A stretch of 56,382 nt of DNA from positions 1 to 56,382 of the forward strand of contig JAHJZX010000054.1 in assembly GCA_018826295.1 (NCBI GenBank), given 5' to 3'. A model generated the notes under the pieces. It did not search any database, was not told where the DNA came from, and saw only the letters and a list, made by a program, of their open reading frames with translations. The position numbers and the translations under genes are program-made. Source of the stretch: Gammaproteobacteria bacterium (GTDB taxonomy: Bacteria > Pseudomonadota > Gammaproteobacteria > Enterobacterales > Alteromonadaceae). Of this stretch, positions 46,628 to 55,358 are shown piece after piece. Within the stretch, counting starts at the first letter, position 1, and the number at the start of each line of letters is the position of its first letter.

Positions 46628-48262
46628 CTAAGGTGTTTGCTGGGAAAAATGCTGCTGAAATCCGGCACATTTTTCCTGTTGTTCCTCATCGAGTTTGGCG
46701 TGCTGCAGCTGCTGCAATAAATTATTGGCCAGAGCAAGATGGCCGGCATCCAGCGTCTCTTGCTGCTGCAACGCAACCAGCACCTTTAGAATATTCAGCG
46801 CGACACTCATATTGTTTGGCGTCAGCGAAAAAGCCTGCTCCAGTGAATTCAGTGCGGCATGAAACTTGTTACGTTTAAAAAATTCAACCGCCATGCGGTT
46901 TAATTGCTGCGGGGTAAAGTGCACAGCAGAGCGTTCAGCGGCTTCCTGTTCAATGTACTTACTTACCACCTGGCTGGTCAGGTTAGTGCCGCTAATTTGC
47001 CGTTTAATCGCATCAAGTAATGACACGGCATCTTCGCGCCGGCCCAGTTCATGTAAGGCTTTCACTTTATCCAGATTATCTTCAACTGAAGTACCCGGCC
47101 GCAAACTGATATGGTTATCTACTATGACTTCGGCTTTATCCCGCTCTTCTCTTGCCGTGTGCAATCTGGTCCGGATCACCAGCAGTTGATCTTTCAGTTG
47201 CGACGCCATCGCCGGCTGCTTTTCAAGCTCTGTTAACAGGATCTCAGACTGGTTTAGTACCCGCACCGCATCGGCTTTATCGATAGTGGTTGCGTAATCA
47301 ATACCGGCACGCACTACATTTAAGCGCAGTAATGGCGAATCATGAATAGAGTTTTTGGCATATTTTGCCATAGCGATTGTGGCCTGATACTGGCCAACGT
47401 GATCATGGTTTAACCTGGCCAAATCTAACAGCCTTTTATTGCGTTCAATATTACGCGGCGCTAACCGGGTGGCCTTTTTTATTTCTTCATAGGCTTTGCC
47501 ATACTCCTGCTTACCTATGTAATAGTGCGCCAGCATATCGTAGGTGGCAAAACGGGTGTCGGTTTTATCAGTTAACTGTTGCAACAACAGCTGGATCTCC
47601 GTCAGCCTGTCTTGCTCTAACAAAGCTTTGATATAGCCCAGATGCGCCCAGGATGTCTTATGGCTTTGCAGCAAATTTTCATAATAAAGCGCTGCATCAG
47701 TAAACTCACGCAGTTGCAGCAGGCATTCACCTTTTAACCGTTTCATTTGCAAATGGTATTTACTCAGCGCCGGGTTAAGCATGTAGCGCTCGGCATAGTA
47801 TATCGCTTTGCTGTAATCCTGCCGATCCAATGCCTGATAGACATTAAACAACGTACGTTTTACTTCCAGTGCTAACGGTAATCTGGCTTGCACTTGCTTA
47901 TTGTTTAACGGCTTAACCCAAAAGTCGTCCGGTTGCAGTTCGACAATGCTGTTGACTAAGTCTTCACTGGTTTCCGCACTGAGAAATATTAATACGGTGC
48001 ATTTTGTCACATGGCGTTTGAACTTAAGTTCTTCCAGCAAATGAAAACCGTCTTTGTCACTTTTTACGTTAAAAGCGCAAATCACCACATGAAACTGGGT
48101 TTGTTCACACAAGCGCAGCGCATAGTAAGAGTTTTCGGCACATTTAACATTGACAATACCCAGCTCAAATAACGCTGATTTAATAACGTTTTGTACCAGG
48201 ATCTGATCATCGATGATCAGCACATTGAGTTTATCTAACGCGGTAAGTTCTTCTTGTTCCAT
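46628..48262 (-). CDS. Receiver-TPR response-regulator-like protein lacking the phospho-acceptor Asp
   Basis: 544 aa. N-terminal CheY-like receiver at about 12-135: acidic pair Asp18-Asp19, conserved Lys117 and Ser94 are present, but the phospho-acceptor position in VVICAFNVKSDKDG is Ala63 (relatives read CDYN). From about 150 to the end it is TPR-type helical repeats (for example KQEYGKAYEEIKKATRLAPR and KFHAALNSLEQAFSLTPNN). No output enzyme domain. Probably a phosphorylation-independent adaptor protein; partners unknown. Confidence 0.85.
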   Translation of the reverse strand: MEQEELTALDKLNVLIIDDQILVQNVIKSALFELGIVNVKCAENSYYALRLCEQTQFHVVICAFNVKSDKDGFHLLEELKFKRHVTKCTVLIFLSAETSEDLVNSIVELQPDDFWVKPLNNKQVQARLPLALEVKRTLFNVYQALDRQDYSKAIYYAERYMLNPALSKYHLQMKRLKGECLLQLREFTDAALYYENLLQSHKTSWAHLGYIKALLEQDRLTEIQLLLQQLTDKTDTRFATYDMLAHYYIGKQEYGKAYEEIKKATRLAPRNIERNKRLLDLARLNHDHVGQYQATIAMAKYAKNSIHDSPLLRLNVVRAGIDYATTIDKADAVRVLNQSEILLTELEKQPAMASQLKDQLLVIRTRLHTAREERDKAEVIVDNHISLRPGTSVEDNLDKVKALHELGRREDAVSLLDAIKRQISGTNLTSQVVSKYIEQEAAERSAVHFTPQQLNRMAVEFFKRNKFHAALNSLEQAFSLTPNNMSVALNILKVLVALQQQETLDAGHLALANNLLQQLQHAKLDEEQQEKCAGFQQHFSQQTP

Positions 48263-48316
48263 TGGTATACTTCACATCCCTGCAATCACAGCTACAACGC
48301 ACTACCTTGTATACCA
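48263..48316 (-). promoter_or_regulatory. Inverted repeat upstream of the receiver-TPR gene
   Basis: TGGTATAC (48263-48270) and GTATACCA (48309-48316) form an 8-bp inverted repeat spanning the 5' leader of the receiver-TPR gene. It could be an operator or a leader hairpin; the 38-nt gap makes a looped or dimeric-protein site as likely as an RNA stem. Confidence 0.3.
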
Positions 48317-48444
48317 GTTATATTAGCAAGCCACGATAAATGCAATAGTGCAAAAATATAATCTGCCACGGCTATTGTCCTCAGCCTGCAGCACCCCAAC
48401 CTCAGCTACAACACACTTTACCAACCGAGCCAGAGGGCCACACC

Positions 48445-48957
48445 ATGTTTTATCAACTCAGCATTGTACAAATGCAAAAAATGCTTCAGAACCTGCAACT
48501 TATACTGGATAAAGGCGCAGCCTTTGCCGACAGTAAAAAAGTCGACATGGCGGTGTTGTTAAACGCCAGGCTGGCACCAGATCAGTTTAACCTGATCCGT
48601 CAGGTACAAATTGCCTGCGATACCGCCAAACTCGGCGCGGCGCGGTTAAGTAATAAGGTTGATAGTGCGCCCAAACATGCCGATGATGAAACCACGCTGG
48701 AGCAGTTAAAACAGCGAATTGCCGACACGCAAGCTTATCTGGCGACATTTAGCGCAACCGATTTTGCCAGCGCCGCTACGCAAAAAATCAGTCAACCACG
48801 ATGGGAAGGCAAATATTTAACCGGTGAAGAGTTTTTAATGCAGCATGTACTGCCGAATATCTATTTTCATATTACTACCGCCTATGCCATTTTGCGCCAC
48901 AACGGTGTCGATGTTGGCAAAAAAGACTACCTTGGCGCTATGCCATACAAGTCTTAA
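48445..48957 (+). CDS. DUF1993 family protein
   Basis: 170 aa. All-helical, with MLQNLQLILDKGAAFADSK, RLAPDQFNLIRQVQIACDTA and the C-terminal FLMQHVLPNIYFHITTAYAI, matching DUF1993, a DinB/YfiT-like helical-bundle family with no proven function. A His-rich ending (HITTAYAILRHNGV) is the usual metal-binding-like part. Followed by a strong terminator, so monocistronic. Confidence 0.85.
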   Translation: MFYQLSIVQMQKMLQNLQLILDKGAAFADSKKVDMAVLLNARLAPDQFNLIRQVQIACDTAKLGAARLSNKVDSAPKHADDETTLEQLKQRIADTQAYLATFSATDFASAATQKISQPRWEGKYLTGEEFLMQHVLPNIYFHITTAYAILRHNGVDVGKKDYLGAMPYKS

Positions 48958-48969
48958 AACGCAGGCTAA

Positions 48970-49001
48970 AACGCCGGGTTATTGCCCGGCGTTATTTTTT
49001 T
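48970..49001 (+). terminator. Terminator of the DUF1993 gene
   Basis: A 9-bp GC-rich stem (AACGCCGGG / CCCGGCGTT), 6-nt loop, then A and seven T. Oriented for the plus-strand gene; the inverse could also help stop the convergent alcohol dehydrogenase transcript. Confidence 0.88.
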
Positions 49002-49007
49002 ACCGCT

Positions 49008-50009
49008 TTAGCGCTCCAGCACGATACGATAACGTGCCTTGCCCTGCTTTAAATGCGCAATAGCTTCATTTACCTGGCTAAATTTAAATGTCTCTACTAC
49101 AGGTTTAATATTGTGCTGCACAGCAAACTGCAACATCTTCGCGATAGTCGCCGGGCTACCAACGGGTGAGCCAGACACCGAACGCTGGGCCATAATCAGG
49201 CCAAAAACGCCGATATTTAACGGCTCAAGTGTGGCGCCAACAAAGTGCAACCGGCCTTTGGGCTTTAACGTCGATAAATATAAATTCCAATCCAGCGCAA
49301 CATTAACAGTAGAAATAATAAAATCAAAGCGCCCCGCCGCTTGTTCTATTTCATTACTATTACGTGAATTTATGCAGTGATGAGCGCCAAGATGTTTTGC
49401 TTCCTCACTTTTACTGTCGCTGGAGGTAAAGGCCGTTACCTTGCAGCCCCAGGCACGTAAAAACTGCAGTGCTATGTGGCCCAAACCACCAATGCCAATT
49501 ACGGCTACTTTGTCAGTCGGTTTAACGTCAAACTGCACCAACGGGTTAAATACCGTAATACCGCCGCAAAACAGCGGGCCGGCCGTTTTGACATCCATAC
49601 CGTCAGGTAGCGCGACGACACTGGCAGCATTAGCACGGACTTTATCGGCAAAACCACCATGGCGTCCGACTATAGTGCCGACAGCTTTACTGCACAAATT
49701 ATGATCGCCGCTACCACAGCTGCTGCAGACCTGACAATAATCGGCATGCCAGCCCAAGCCAACCACTTGTCCAACACGCAGATGGCTGACGTCGGCGCCG
49801 ACAGCATTGATGCGGCCTACCACTTCGTGTCCGGCAACCAGCGGATAGGCCGACATGCCCCATTCGTTGTCTATCATAGACAGATCAGAATGGCAGATAC
49901 CGCAGTAATCAACGTTTATCTCAACATCATTACGGCCAAGCGCGCCGGCGTCATATTGCCAGGCTACCAGCTTGCCGCCGGCTTCCAGTGCAGCGTAAGT
50001 GTTTATCAT
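49008..50009 (-). CDS. Zinc-dependent alcohol dehydrogenase / aldehyde reductase (YahK/CAD-like)
   Basis: 333 aa medium-chain dehydrogenase. Catalytic zinc ligands Cys39 (GICHSD) and His61-Glu62; structural zinc Cys92, Cys95, Cys98, Cys106; nucleotide motif GIGGLGHIALQF; TSSDSKSEEA after the second strand suggests NADP(H). Cinnamyl-alcohol-dehydrogenase-type enzymes such as YahK reduce a wide range of aldehydes. Divergent from rimO with no regulator gene beside it. Confidence 0.93.
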   Translation of the reverse strand: MINTYAALEAGGKLVAWQYDAGALGRNDVEINVDYCGICHSDLSMIDNEWGMSAYPLVAGHEVVGRINAVGADVSHLRVGQVVGLGWHADYCQVCSSCGSGDHNLCSKAVGTIVGRHGGFADKVRANAASVVALPDGMDVKTAGPLFCGGITVFNPLVQFDVKPTDKVAVIGIGGLGHIALQFLRAWGCKVTAFTSSDSKSEEAKHLGAHHCINSRNSNEIEQAAGRFDFIISTVNVALDWNLYLSTLKPKGRLHFVGATLEPLNIGVFGLIMAQRSVSGSPVGSPATIAKMLQFAVQHNIKPVVETFKFSQVNEAIAHLKQGKARYRIVLER

Positions 50010-50150
50010 ATAATCTCCTGCCGGTTATGTTTGCTGTCTTTACTAAGCTATACAGCTAACAGTATTAACCAGATCTGCAACTATGCTGAGAAATAAGCAT
50101 CTCTGCTTAATTTTTATACAGCAACACCTGTTTCTTATTCGGCTTTCAGG

Positions 50151-50156
50151 TATAAT
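50151..50156 (+). promoter_or_regulatory. Candidate -10 element of rimO
   Basis: Perfect TATAAT preceded by CAGG, 41 bp before the rimO ATG. The -35 is poor (CTGTTT at 17 bp). It lies in the 188-bp region shared with the divergent alcohol dehydrogenase. Confidence 0.4.
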
Positions 50157-50197
50157 CCGCCGACTTTTTTCAGGCTAAGCCGACTTTAAGAGACACT

Positions 50198-51601
50198 ATG
50201 ACAGTACAGACCTTTGATCCGACACAAACCACCACTCTGGATACCGCCGCTAAAAGCCTGACTGAACAGGTAAAAGCCGGTAGCGGTAAAGGCAACACCA
50301 TTGGTTTTGTTAGCCTGGGCTGTCCAAAAAATCTGGTCGATTCTGAGCGTATCCTTACCCAACTTAAAGCCGAGGGTTACAACATAGTACCCAGCTACGA
50401 CGATGCCGAGCTGGTTATTGTTAACACCTGTGGCTTTATCGACAGTGCCGTACAGGAATCACTGGAAACCATAGGTGAAGCCCTAGCCGAAAATGGCAAA
50501 GTGATCGTCACCGGCTGCTTAGGTGCCCGCGAAGATGAAATCCGCGAAGTGCACCCCAATGTATTGGGTATTACCGGCCCGCACAGTTACGAAAACGTAT
50601 TAAAGCAGGTGCATGAGTTTGTGCCTAAGCCAAAGTACGACCCTTTTACCATGCTGGTGCCGGACCATGGCGTTAAATTAACACCTAAGCACTATGCCTA
50701 TTTAAAGATTTCTGAAGGCTGTAACCACCGCTGTACCTTCTGCATTATTCCGTCAATGCGTGGCGACTTAGTCAGCCGCCCGGTCGGCGAAGTGTTAGAC
50801 GAAGCGCAACGGTTAAAAAATGCCGGCGTCAAAGAGCTACTTATCATCTCGCAAGACACCAGCGCCTATGGCGTAGATGTAAAACACCGCACCGGTTTCT
50901 GGAACGGCGCGCCGGTAAAAACCTCTATGCAGTCACTGTGTGAGGCCTTAGGTGAAATGGGCATTTGGGTGCGGCTGCACTACGTTTACCCTTATCCGCA
51001 CGTTGACGACATTATTCCGCTGATGGCACAGGGCAAAGTGCTGCCTTACTTAGATATTCCGTTTCAGCATGCCAGCCCGCGTATTTTAAAGCTGATGAAA
51101 CGGCCAGGCCAGGCAGATCGCGTACTTGAGCGGATTAAAAAATGGCGTGAAATTTGTCCGGAACTGACCATCCGCTCTACCTTTATTGTTGGTTTCCCGG
51201 GTGAGACTGAAGAAGATTTCCAGATGTTACTCGACTGGTTACAAGAAGCCCAATTGGATCGTGTTGGCTGCTTTAAATACAGCCCGGTAGAAGGTGCTAA
51301 GGCTAATGACTTACCCGATCCGGTACCGGAAGAGATAATGGAACAACGTTACCATCGCTTTATGCAAACCCAGCAAGCCATCAGCACAGCCCGCCTGCAA
51401 GCCAAAATTGGCCGTAGCATAAAAGTGCTGATTGACGAAGTAGACGAAGAAGGCGCTATTGGCCGCAGCTTCGCCGACGCGCCGGAGATTGACGGTGCCG
51501 TGTACTTAAACGGCTTAACCACGGTTAAACCGGGCGATATTATCGATGCGGTTATCGACGAAGCCGACGAATATGATTTATGGGCATCCATCGCTGAATA
51601 A
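50198..51601 (+). CDS. rimO: Ribosomal protein S12 methylthiotransferase RimO
   Basis: 467 aa radical-SAM enzyme that adds a methylthio group to S12 Asp88. N-terminal UPF0004 domain with cluster ligands Cys42 ([10 protein letters not shown]), Cys78 and Cys107; radical-SAM triad Cys175, Cys179, Cys182 in [14 protein letters not shown]-terminal TRAM domain. About 25 residues longer at the N-terminus than E. coli RimO. Own -10 upstream, own terminator downstream. Confidence 0.97.
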   Translation: MTVQTFDPTQTTTLDTAAKSLTEQVKAGSGKGNTIGFVSLGCPKNLVDSERILTQLKAEGYNIVPSYDDAELVIVNTCGFIDSAVQESLETIGEALAENGKVIVTGCLGAREDEIREVHPNVLGITGPHSYENVLKQVHEFVPKPKYDPFTMLVPDHGVKLTPKHYAYLKISEGCNHRCTFCIIPSMRGDLVSRPVGEVLDEAQRLKNAGVKELLIISQDTSAYGVDVKHRTGFWNGAPVKTSMQSLCEALGEMGIWVRLHYVYPYPHVDDIIPLMAQGKVLPYLDIPFQHASPRILKLMKRPGQADRVLERIKKWREICPELTIRSTFIVGFPGETEEDFQMLLDWLQEAQLDRVGCFKYSPVEGAKANDLPDPVPEEIMEQRYHRFMQTQQAISTARLQAKIGRSIKVLIDEVDEEGAIGRSFADAPEIDGAVYLNGLTTVKPGDIIDAVIDEADEYDLWASIAE

Positions 51602-51614
51602 TATTTAACCGTAA

Positions 51615-51638
51615 AAAAGGCAGCACCAGCTGCCTTTT
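51615..51638 (+). terminator. rimO terminator
   Basis: A 10-bp stem (AAAAGGCAGC / GCTGCCTTTT) with loop ACCA, 14 bp after the rimO stop. It is symmetric enough to also serve the convergent EAL/HDOD gene. Confidence 0.85.
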
Positions 51639-51656
51639 GTCACTTTCAGGCTTGGC

Positions 51657-52886
51657 TCACAACACCTGGGCCAGGCGCTGTTGCACTTCGGCAAGTTCGG
51701 TATTGTATAAGCTGATATAAGGCAGCTCAGCACTGTCTGCTGCTAATTTCAGGGCACTACCGCGTTCTATCTTAAGCAATAAAGCCAACGCTTCTGCCAT
51801 AGGGCCGCCATTATGGCTGAGCGCGTCGGCAATCTGCTTAGGTACATTCAGGTACGTCAGAAACTCCTGCGGCGAGACGCCAAACAACATATCAGCACCC
51901 GATATCATCGCGGCTAAAAAATACTGCTGGCTGTGCGCGGCGTCAAACTGCCATTGCCGGGCAATACTCTGAGCTGAATAAGCGCGGGTTAAAACCGTCA
52001 CTGCCGCCGGTGTGTTGTGGCTATTTAGCACAGCATAAGTTAACACCAGCTTGCGGCTTAATTCTAACCCCAGCCGGGTTACCACTTCTTTAATTGAGCT
52101 GACTTCACGGGTTTTTCGGTACAGCGGGCTATTAGCAACTTTTAGCATGCCCATCACTATACTGGGTTCATCCTGTAGTACCGCCGCCAGTTTGTTTAAA
52201 TCGGGCTCGGGGTCAAACAAGCAGCTGATAATATCTGCTAATTTAACGGCACTGGGTTCAATTTTCTTACCGGCAATTTCCAGCTTATCCGGGAAAAAAT
52301 AGCCCTGAAACAGCTCACAGCCCAGGCTTTTATAGATTTGAAACTGGGCTTCAGTCTCTACCCGATCGGCCAGCCATTGCAGCCCTGGCCGGCCGTACAG
52401 GGTATTAAGCCGCTCGGCATCTGCCAGACTGGTGTCTTTCATGTCTATCCGGACAATGTCTGCCAGGGCAATGACCGCTGCACTATGAGCACTAACACTA
52501 TTATCGTCCAGTAAAAAACGAAAGCCCTGGTTTTTATACCAGCCTATAGCAGCCAACAGCGTCTTGCTAAATTTAACGGGCGCATCCAGCGCAATAATCA
52601 CCCGGGCTGGGTCCAGCGCTAAGGTCACTTTTGCTTCGAGCAATTGCGCACTTAAGCGGATAAATAAATCGCTATGATAAAGGCTAAGATAATCGCTAAG
52701 CTGTTGACATACCGGCAGTAAAATAGATGGCGAGGTATCACTGAGACAAAAGGCTCTAGTACCGGTTTTACTGCGCTGTAGCAGTTCTATTGCAAAACGT
52801 TTTTTATCAGCATCAAACACCGGCTGGGCAGCATAACTGCGCTGAAGTGCCAAACCGGTATCTGAATCCGCATTTATACTACTCAT
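51657..52886 (-). CDS. EAL/HDOD signalling protein with degenerate EAL domain
   Basis: 409 aa of the YuxH type. The N-terminal EAL-like domain (about 20-200) has IELLQR where active enzymes have EAL, and VRIDMKD, ADRVETEAQF and LFQGYFFPD in place of the catalytic blocks; the acidic set needed to cut cyclic di-GMP is incomplete, so it is probably inactive. The C-terminal HDOD domain (about 205-400; VLQDEPSIVMGMLKVANSPL) is a non-enzymatic relative of HD phosphohydrolases. Likely a signalling scaffold. Confidence 0.88.
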   Translation of the reverse strand: MSSINADSDTGLALQRSYAAQPVFDADKKRFAIELLQRSKTGTRAFCLSDTSPSILLPVCQQLSDYLSLYHSDLFIRLSAQLLEAKVTLALDPARVIIALDAPVKFSKTLLAAIGWYKNQGFRFLLDDNSVSAHSAAVIALADIVRIDMKDTSLADAERLNTLYGRPGLQWLADRVETEAQFQIYKSLGCELFQGYFFPDKLEIAGKKIEPSAVKLADIISCLFDPEPDLNKLAAVLQDEPSIVMGMLKVANSPLYRKTREVSSIKEVVTRLGLELSRKLVLTYAVLNSHNTPAAVTVLTRAYSAQSIARQWQFDAAHSQQYFLAAMISGADMLFGVSPQEFLTYLNVPKQIADALSHNGGPMAEALALLLKIERGSALKLAADSAELPYISLYNTELAEVQQRLAQVL

Positions 52887-52918
52887 GTTAACCTTTACTC
52901 CGATAACAAACGGCCAAC

Positions 52919-52948
52919 ACTATACAAACAGCAGTGCTGGCATTACAA
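52919..52948 (-). promoter_or_regulatory. Candidate promoter of the EAL/HDOD gene
   Basis: On the minus strand TTGTAA (52943-52948), 18-bp spacer, TATAGT (52919-52924), with TG one base before the -10, 33 bp before the ATG. Plausible sigma70 promoter; untested. Confidence 0.4.
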
Positions 52949-53056
52949 GTCTGAATACCTTTACAGAGCAATTTTGACAGCTAAACCGCGATACAAAAAA
53001 AAGAGTGTCGAATCAATATTCTGGGCTATTGTTATCTTATTCAGCTTTGGGAGCTG

Positions 53057-53896
53057 ATGGACAACAGTGACGTAGGCCTAACTATGAAAAAAATGATCGA
53101 CAATGCGACAAATTTACCGAGCATGCCAAAGGTTATGCAAGAGCTCATAGCCACCTTAAATGATCCCAATCTTAGTAGTAATAAAATCAGCCAGATAATA
53201 GCCAATGATCAGGCGATAACAGCTAAAGTATTGCGTATAGCTAACTCTGTACGTTATGGCGGCCACCGCAAAGTGGGCTCAGTAAAAGATGCGGTGGTAG
53301 TAATGGGCATCGACGCGTTAAAAACGCTGATATTTGCTATAGGTTTAACCGGTGCGATTAAAGCGCCGGAGGGCTTTAATTTAAATGCGTTCTGGCTCAG
53401 GTCATTTAAAATGGCAAACCGCAGCAAATGGTTGGCCGGTTTTATCAAAGCAGATGCTGAACTTGCCTATACCTGCGGTTTATTGCATGCAATTGGTGAA
53501 TATCTAATCCATGTAGTAAAACCTGAACACGCCATAGTAATAGATAAACGGGTAAATACCGGTGAGTCCAGATCAAGATTAGAGCGAGACCTGCTTGGCT
53601 TTGACTATACCCAGGCCGGTAGCGACTTGGCTGAGCATTGGCACTTTCCCAACGAAATTGTGCGGGCAATACGTTGGCAGGAAGATCCACTGGCAGCAGC
53701 TGAATTATCACCTTATGCCGCTTGTGTGCATCTGGCCCACTATATGACAGATCACCAGCAGCACATCCAAAATGACAACTTCGACGATTTTCCGGTAAAA
53801 CTTGCCCATGCACTGCATTTGAAGTTGTCAGATATGTTCAGCGCACTAAAAAATGCGCCAGATATGGATGAAGGCATAGAAGAGTTTCTGAGCTAA
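53057..53896 (+). CDS. HDOD domain protein
   Basis: 279 aa consisting of an HDOD domain (LPSMPKVMQELIATLNDPNL, IIANDQAITAKVLRIANSV) and little else. HDOD proteins lack HD catalytic residues and usually act as regulatory adaptors. ATG follows GGGAG. Divergent from the EAL/HDOD gene, so the two HDOD proteins share a 170-bp control region and may work in one pathway, which is inference. Confidence 0.88.
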   Translation: MDNSDVGLTMKKMIDNATNLPSMPKVMQELIATLNDPNLSSNKISQIIANDQAITAKVLRIANSVRYGGHRKVGSVKDAVVVMGIDALKTLIFAIGLTGAIKAPEGFNLNAFWLRSFKMANRSKWLAGFIKADAELAYTCGLLHAIGEYLIHVVKPEHAIVIDKRVNTGESRSRLERDLLGFDYTQAGSDLAEHWHFPNEIVRAIRWQEDPLAAAELSPYAACVHLAHYMTDHQQHIQNDNFDDFPVKLAHALHLKLSDMFSALKNAPDMDEGIEEFLS

Positions 53897-53899
53897 CCT

Positions 53900-53928
53900 G
53901 TGCTGAGCTGGCAAAGCCAGCTCAGCAC
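53900..53928. terminator. Bidirectional terminator between HDOD gene and VWA gene
   Basis: A 13-bp perfect stem (GTGCTGAGCTGGC and its complement) with an AAA loop, followed by TATTTTG on the plus strand, sits between convergent stops. Strong fold; T run moderate. Confidence 0.8.
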
Positions 53929-53935
53929 TATTTTG

Positions 53936-55105
53936 CTAGAGCAGCGTTTTAATGGCCAAATTAAGACCGTCCAGCGTTAACGGCTGCATTCGGTTTTGCA
54001 TTATTTGCTCTATCAAGCCAATAGAGTAATAGTGCTGCCACCATTGTTGTGGCTGCGGATTTAGCCAAACTGCTTTGGGATACTGCGCTAATAATCTCTG
54101 CAACCAGACTTTACCGGGTAGCTCGTTAAAATGCTCGACACTGCCACCCGGGTAGTCAATCTCGTACGGGCCCATAGTAGCATCACCAACAAATATCAGC
54201 TTATAGTCGCTGGCATAGGTGTGAATTATATCCTCGGTTTTAATCTGCTCGGTATAACGGCGTTTGTTGTCGCGCCACACCCTCTCATAAACACAGTTGT
54301 GAAAATAAAAAAACTCCAGGTGTTTAAATTCGGTTTTAACTGCCGCAAACAGTTTTTGGCACTGCTCAATATGGTCGTCCATTGAGCCGCCGACATCAAA
54401 AAACACCAGCAGCTTAATGGCGTTATGCCGCTCGCGCACAAAGCGTAAATCCAGCCAGCCGGCCTGCTCGGACGTCGCCTGAATAGTGCCGTGTAAATCC
54501 AGTTCAGTTTCAGCGCCGCTACGGGCGAATTTACGCAGCTGTTTTAGTGCCAGTTTAATACTGCGGTTGTTTAGTTCGCTGTCGGTGTCCAGATCTTTAA
54601 ACTCGCGTTTATCCCACACCTTTACTGCCCTGCGCGCACCACTGCCCTGCTGGCCAATACGCACACCTTCCGGGTTAAAACCATAAGCACCAAAAGGTGA
54701 AGTACCGCCGGTGCCTATCCATTTATTGCCGCCACTGTGTTTTTTTTGCTGCTCTGCCAAGCGTTCGCGCAAGGTTTGCAGCAGTTTATCCAGGCCACCT
54801 AGAGCCTGCAGCTTAGCTTTGTCTTCAGCAGAAAGTTTACGCAGCACGTCCGGCACCAACCAGTCCGGCGGTATGCTGGCGGCGATATCAACCTCGGCGA
54901 CGCCTTCAAAGTACTCGGCAAAGGCGCGGTCAAATTTGTCGTATTGGGTTTCATCTTTAACCAGACACAACCTGGACAGCTGATAAAAGGCTTCAGTATC
55001 AGCGAAGATCACCTGCTGCTTTAGCGCATTAAGCAAGTCCAGCAGTTCGGTAATGCTGGTTTTTAAGCCGTATTTGCGCAGCGTAAAAAAGAAGTCAATT
55101 AGCAT
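53936..55105 (-). CDS. VWA-domain protein, CoxE-like partner of MoxR ATPase
   Basis: 389 aa from the ATG at 55105, where GGAAA lies upstream and MLIDFFFTLRKYGLKTSI matches family starts. The reading frame stays open for 62 codons further up, but that part is the repeat-like spacer and is probably not translated. The VWA fold begins LLVFFDVGGSMDDHIEQ: the MIDAS DxSxS is DVGGS, with the first Ser replaced by Gly. A central GGNKWIGTGGTSPFGAYG stretch is typical of this subfamily. Works with the upstream MoxR ATPase in an unknown chaperone or metal-insertion task. Confidence 0.88.
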   Translation of the reverse strand: MLIDFFFTLRKYGLKTSITELLDLLNALKQQVIFADTEAFYQLSRLCLVKDETQYDKFDRAFAEYFEGVAEVDIAASIPPDWLVPDVLRKLSAEDKAKLQALGGLDKLLQTLRERLAEQQKKHSGGNKWIGTGGTSPFGAYGFNPEGVRIGQQGSGARRAVKVWDKREFKDLDTDSELNNRSIKLALKQLRKFARSGAETELDLHGTIQATSEQAGWLDLRFVRERHNAIKLLVFFDVGGSMDDHIEQCQKLFAAVKTEFKHLEFFYFHNCVYERVWRDNKRRYTEQIKTEDIIHTYASDYKLIFVGDATMGPYEIDYPGGSVEHFNELPGKVWLQRLLAQYPKAVWLNPQPQQWWQHYYSIGLIEQIMQNRMQPLTLDGLNLAIKTLL

Positions 55106-55358
55106 GGTAGTTTCCGAAGTCTGGCTTGCTCGTGTATCAGGGTGAGACTGGAAACTCGTTTTGGGCGGCGCAGAGTGTCTGAGCGCAGGCGCCAGCCGTA
55201 GCGACAAATTCGTCTGGAACGAATTTGAACAGCTCTCGCTGGCCGCAGGTACAGGGCAGGATTGCCCTGTATAGTTGCTGCGACGAGCCAAAAGGAGTAT
55301 TGCAGTCGAGCCAGGAGCCTGCGCACAAGCCGCCGTATCAATTCAGCGTGAGCCACTC
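55106..55358. repeat. Hairpin-rich intergenic element between moxR and the VWA gene
   Basis: 253 bp with no credible gene. Two perfect stems: CAAATTCGT / ACGAATTTG (55205-55213, 55219-55227, loop 5) and TACAGGGCA / TGCCCTGTA (55250-55258, 55263-55271, loop 4), flanked by imperfect GCCAGC/TCGCTGGC pairing. Base composition and texture differ from both neighbours. It looks like a dispersed genomic repeat or a structured RNA in the moxR-VWA transcript; no second copy is in this window. Confidence 0.5.

Noticed and set aside
55106..55291. N-terminal extension of 62 residues on the VWA protein.
   Set aside because: It is encoded by the hairpin-rich spacer, has unlikely composition, and a good start at 55105 matches the family.
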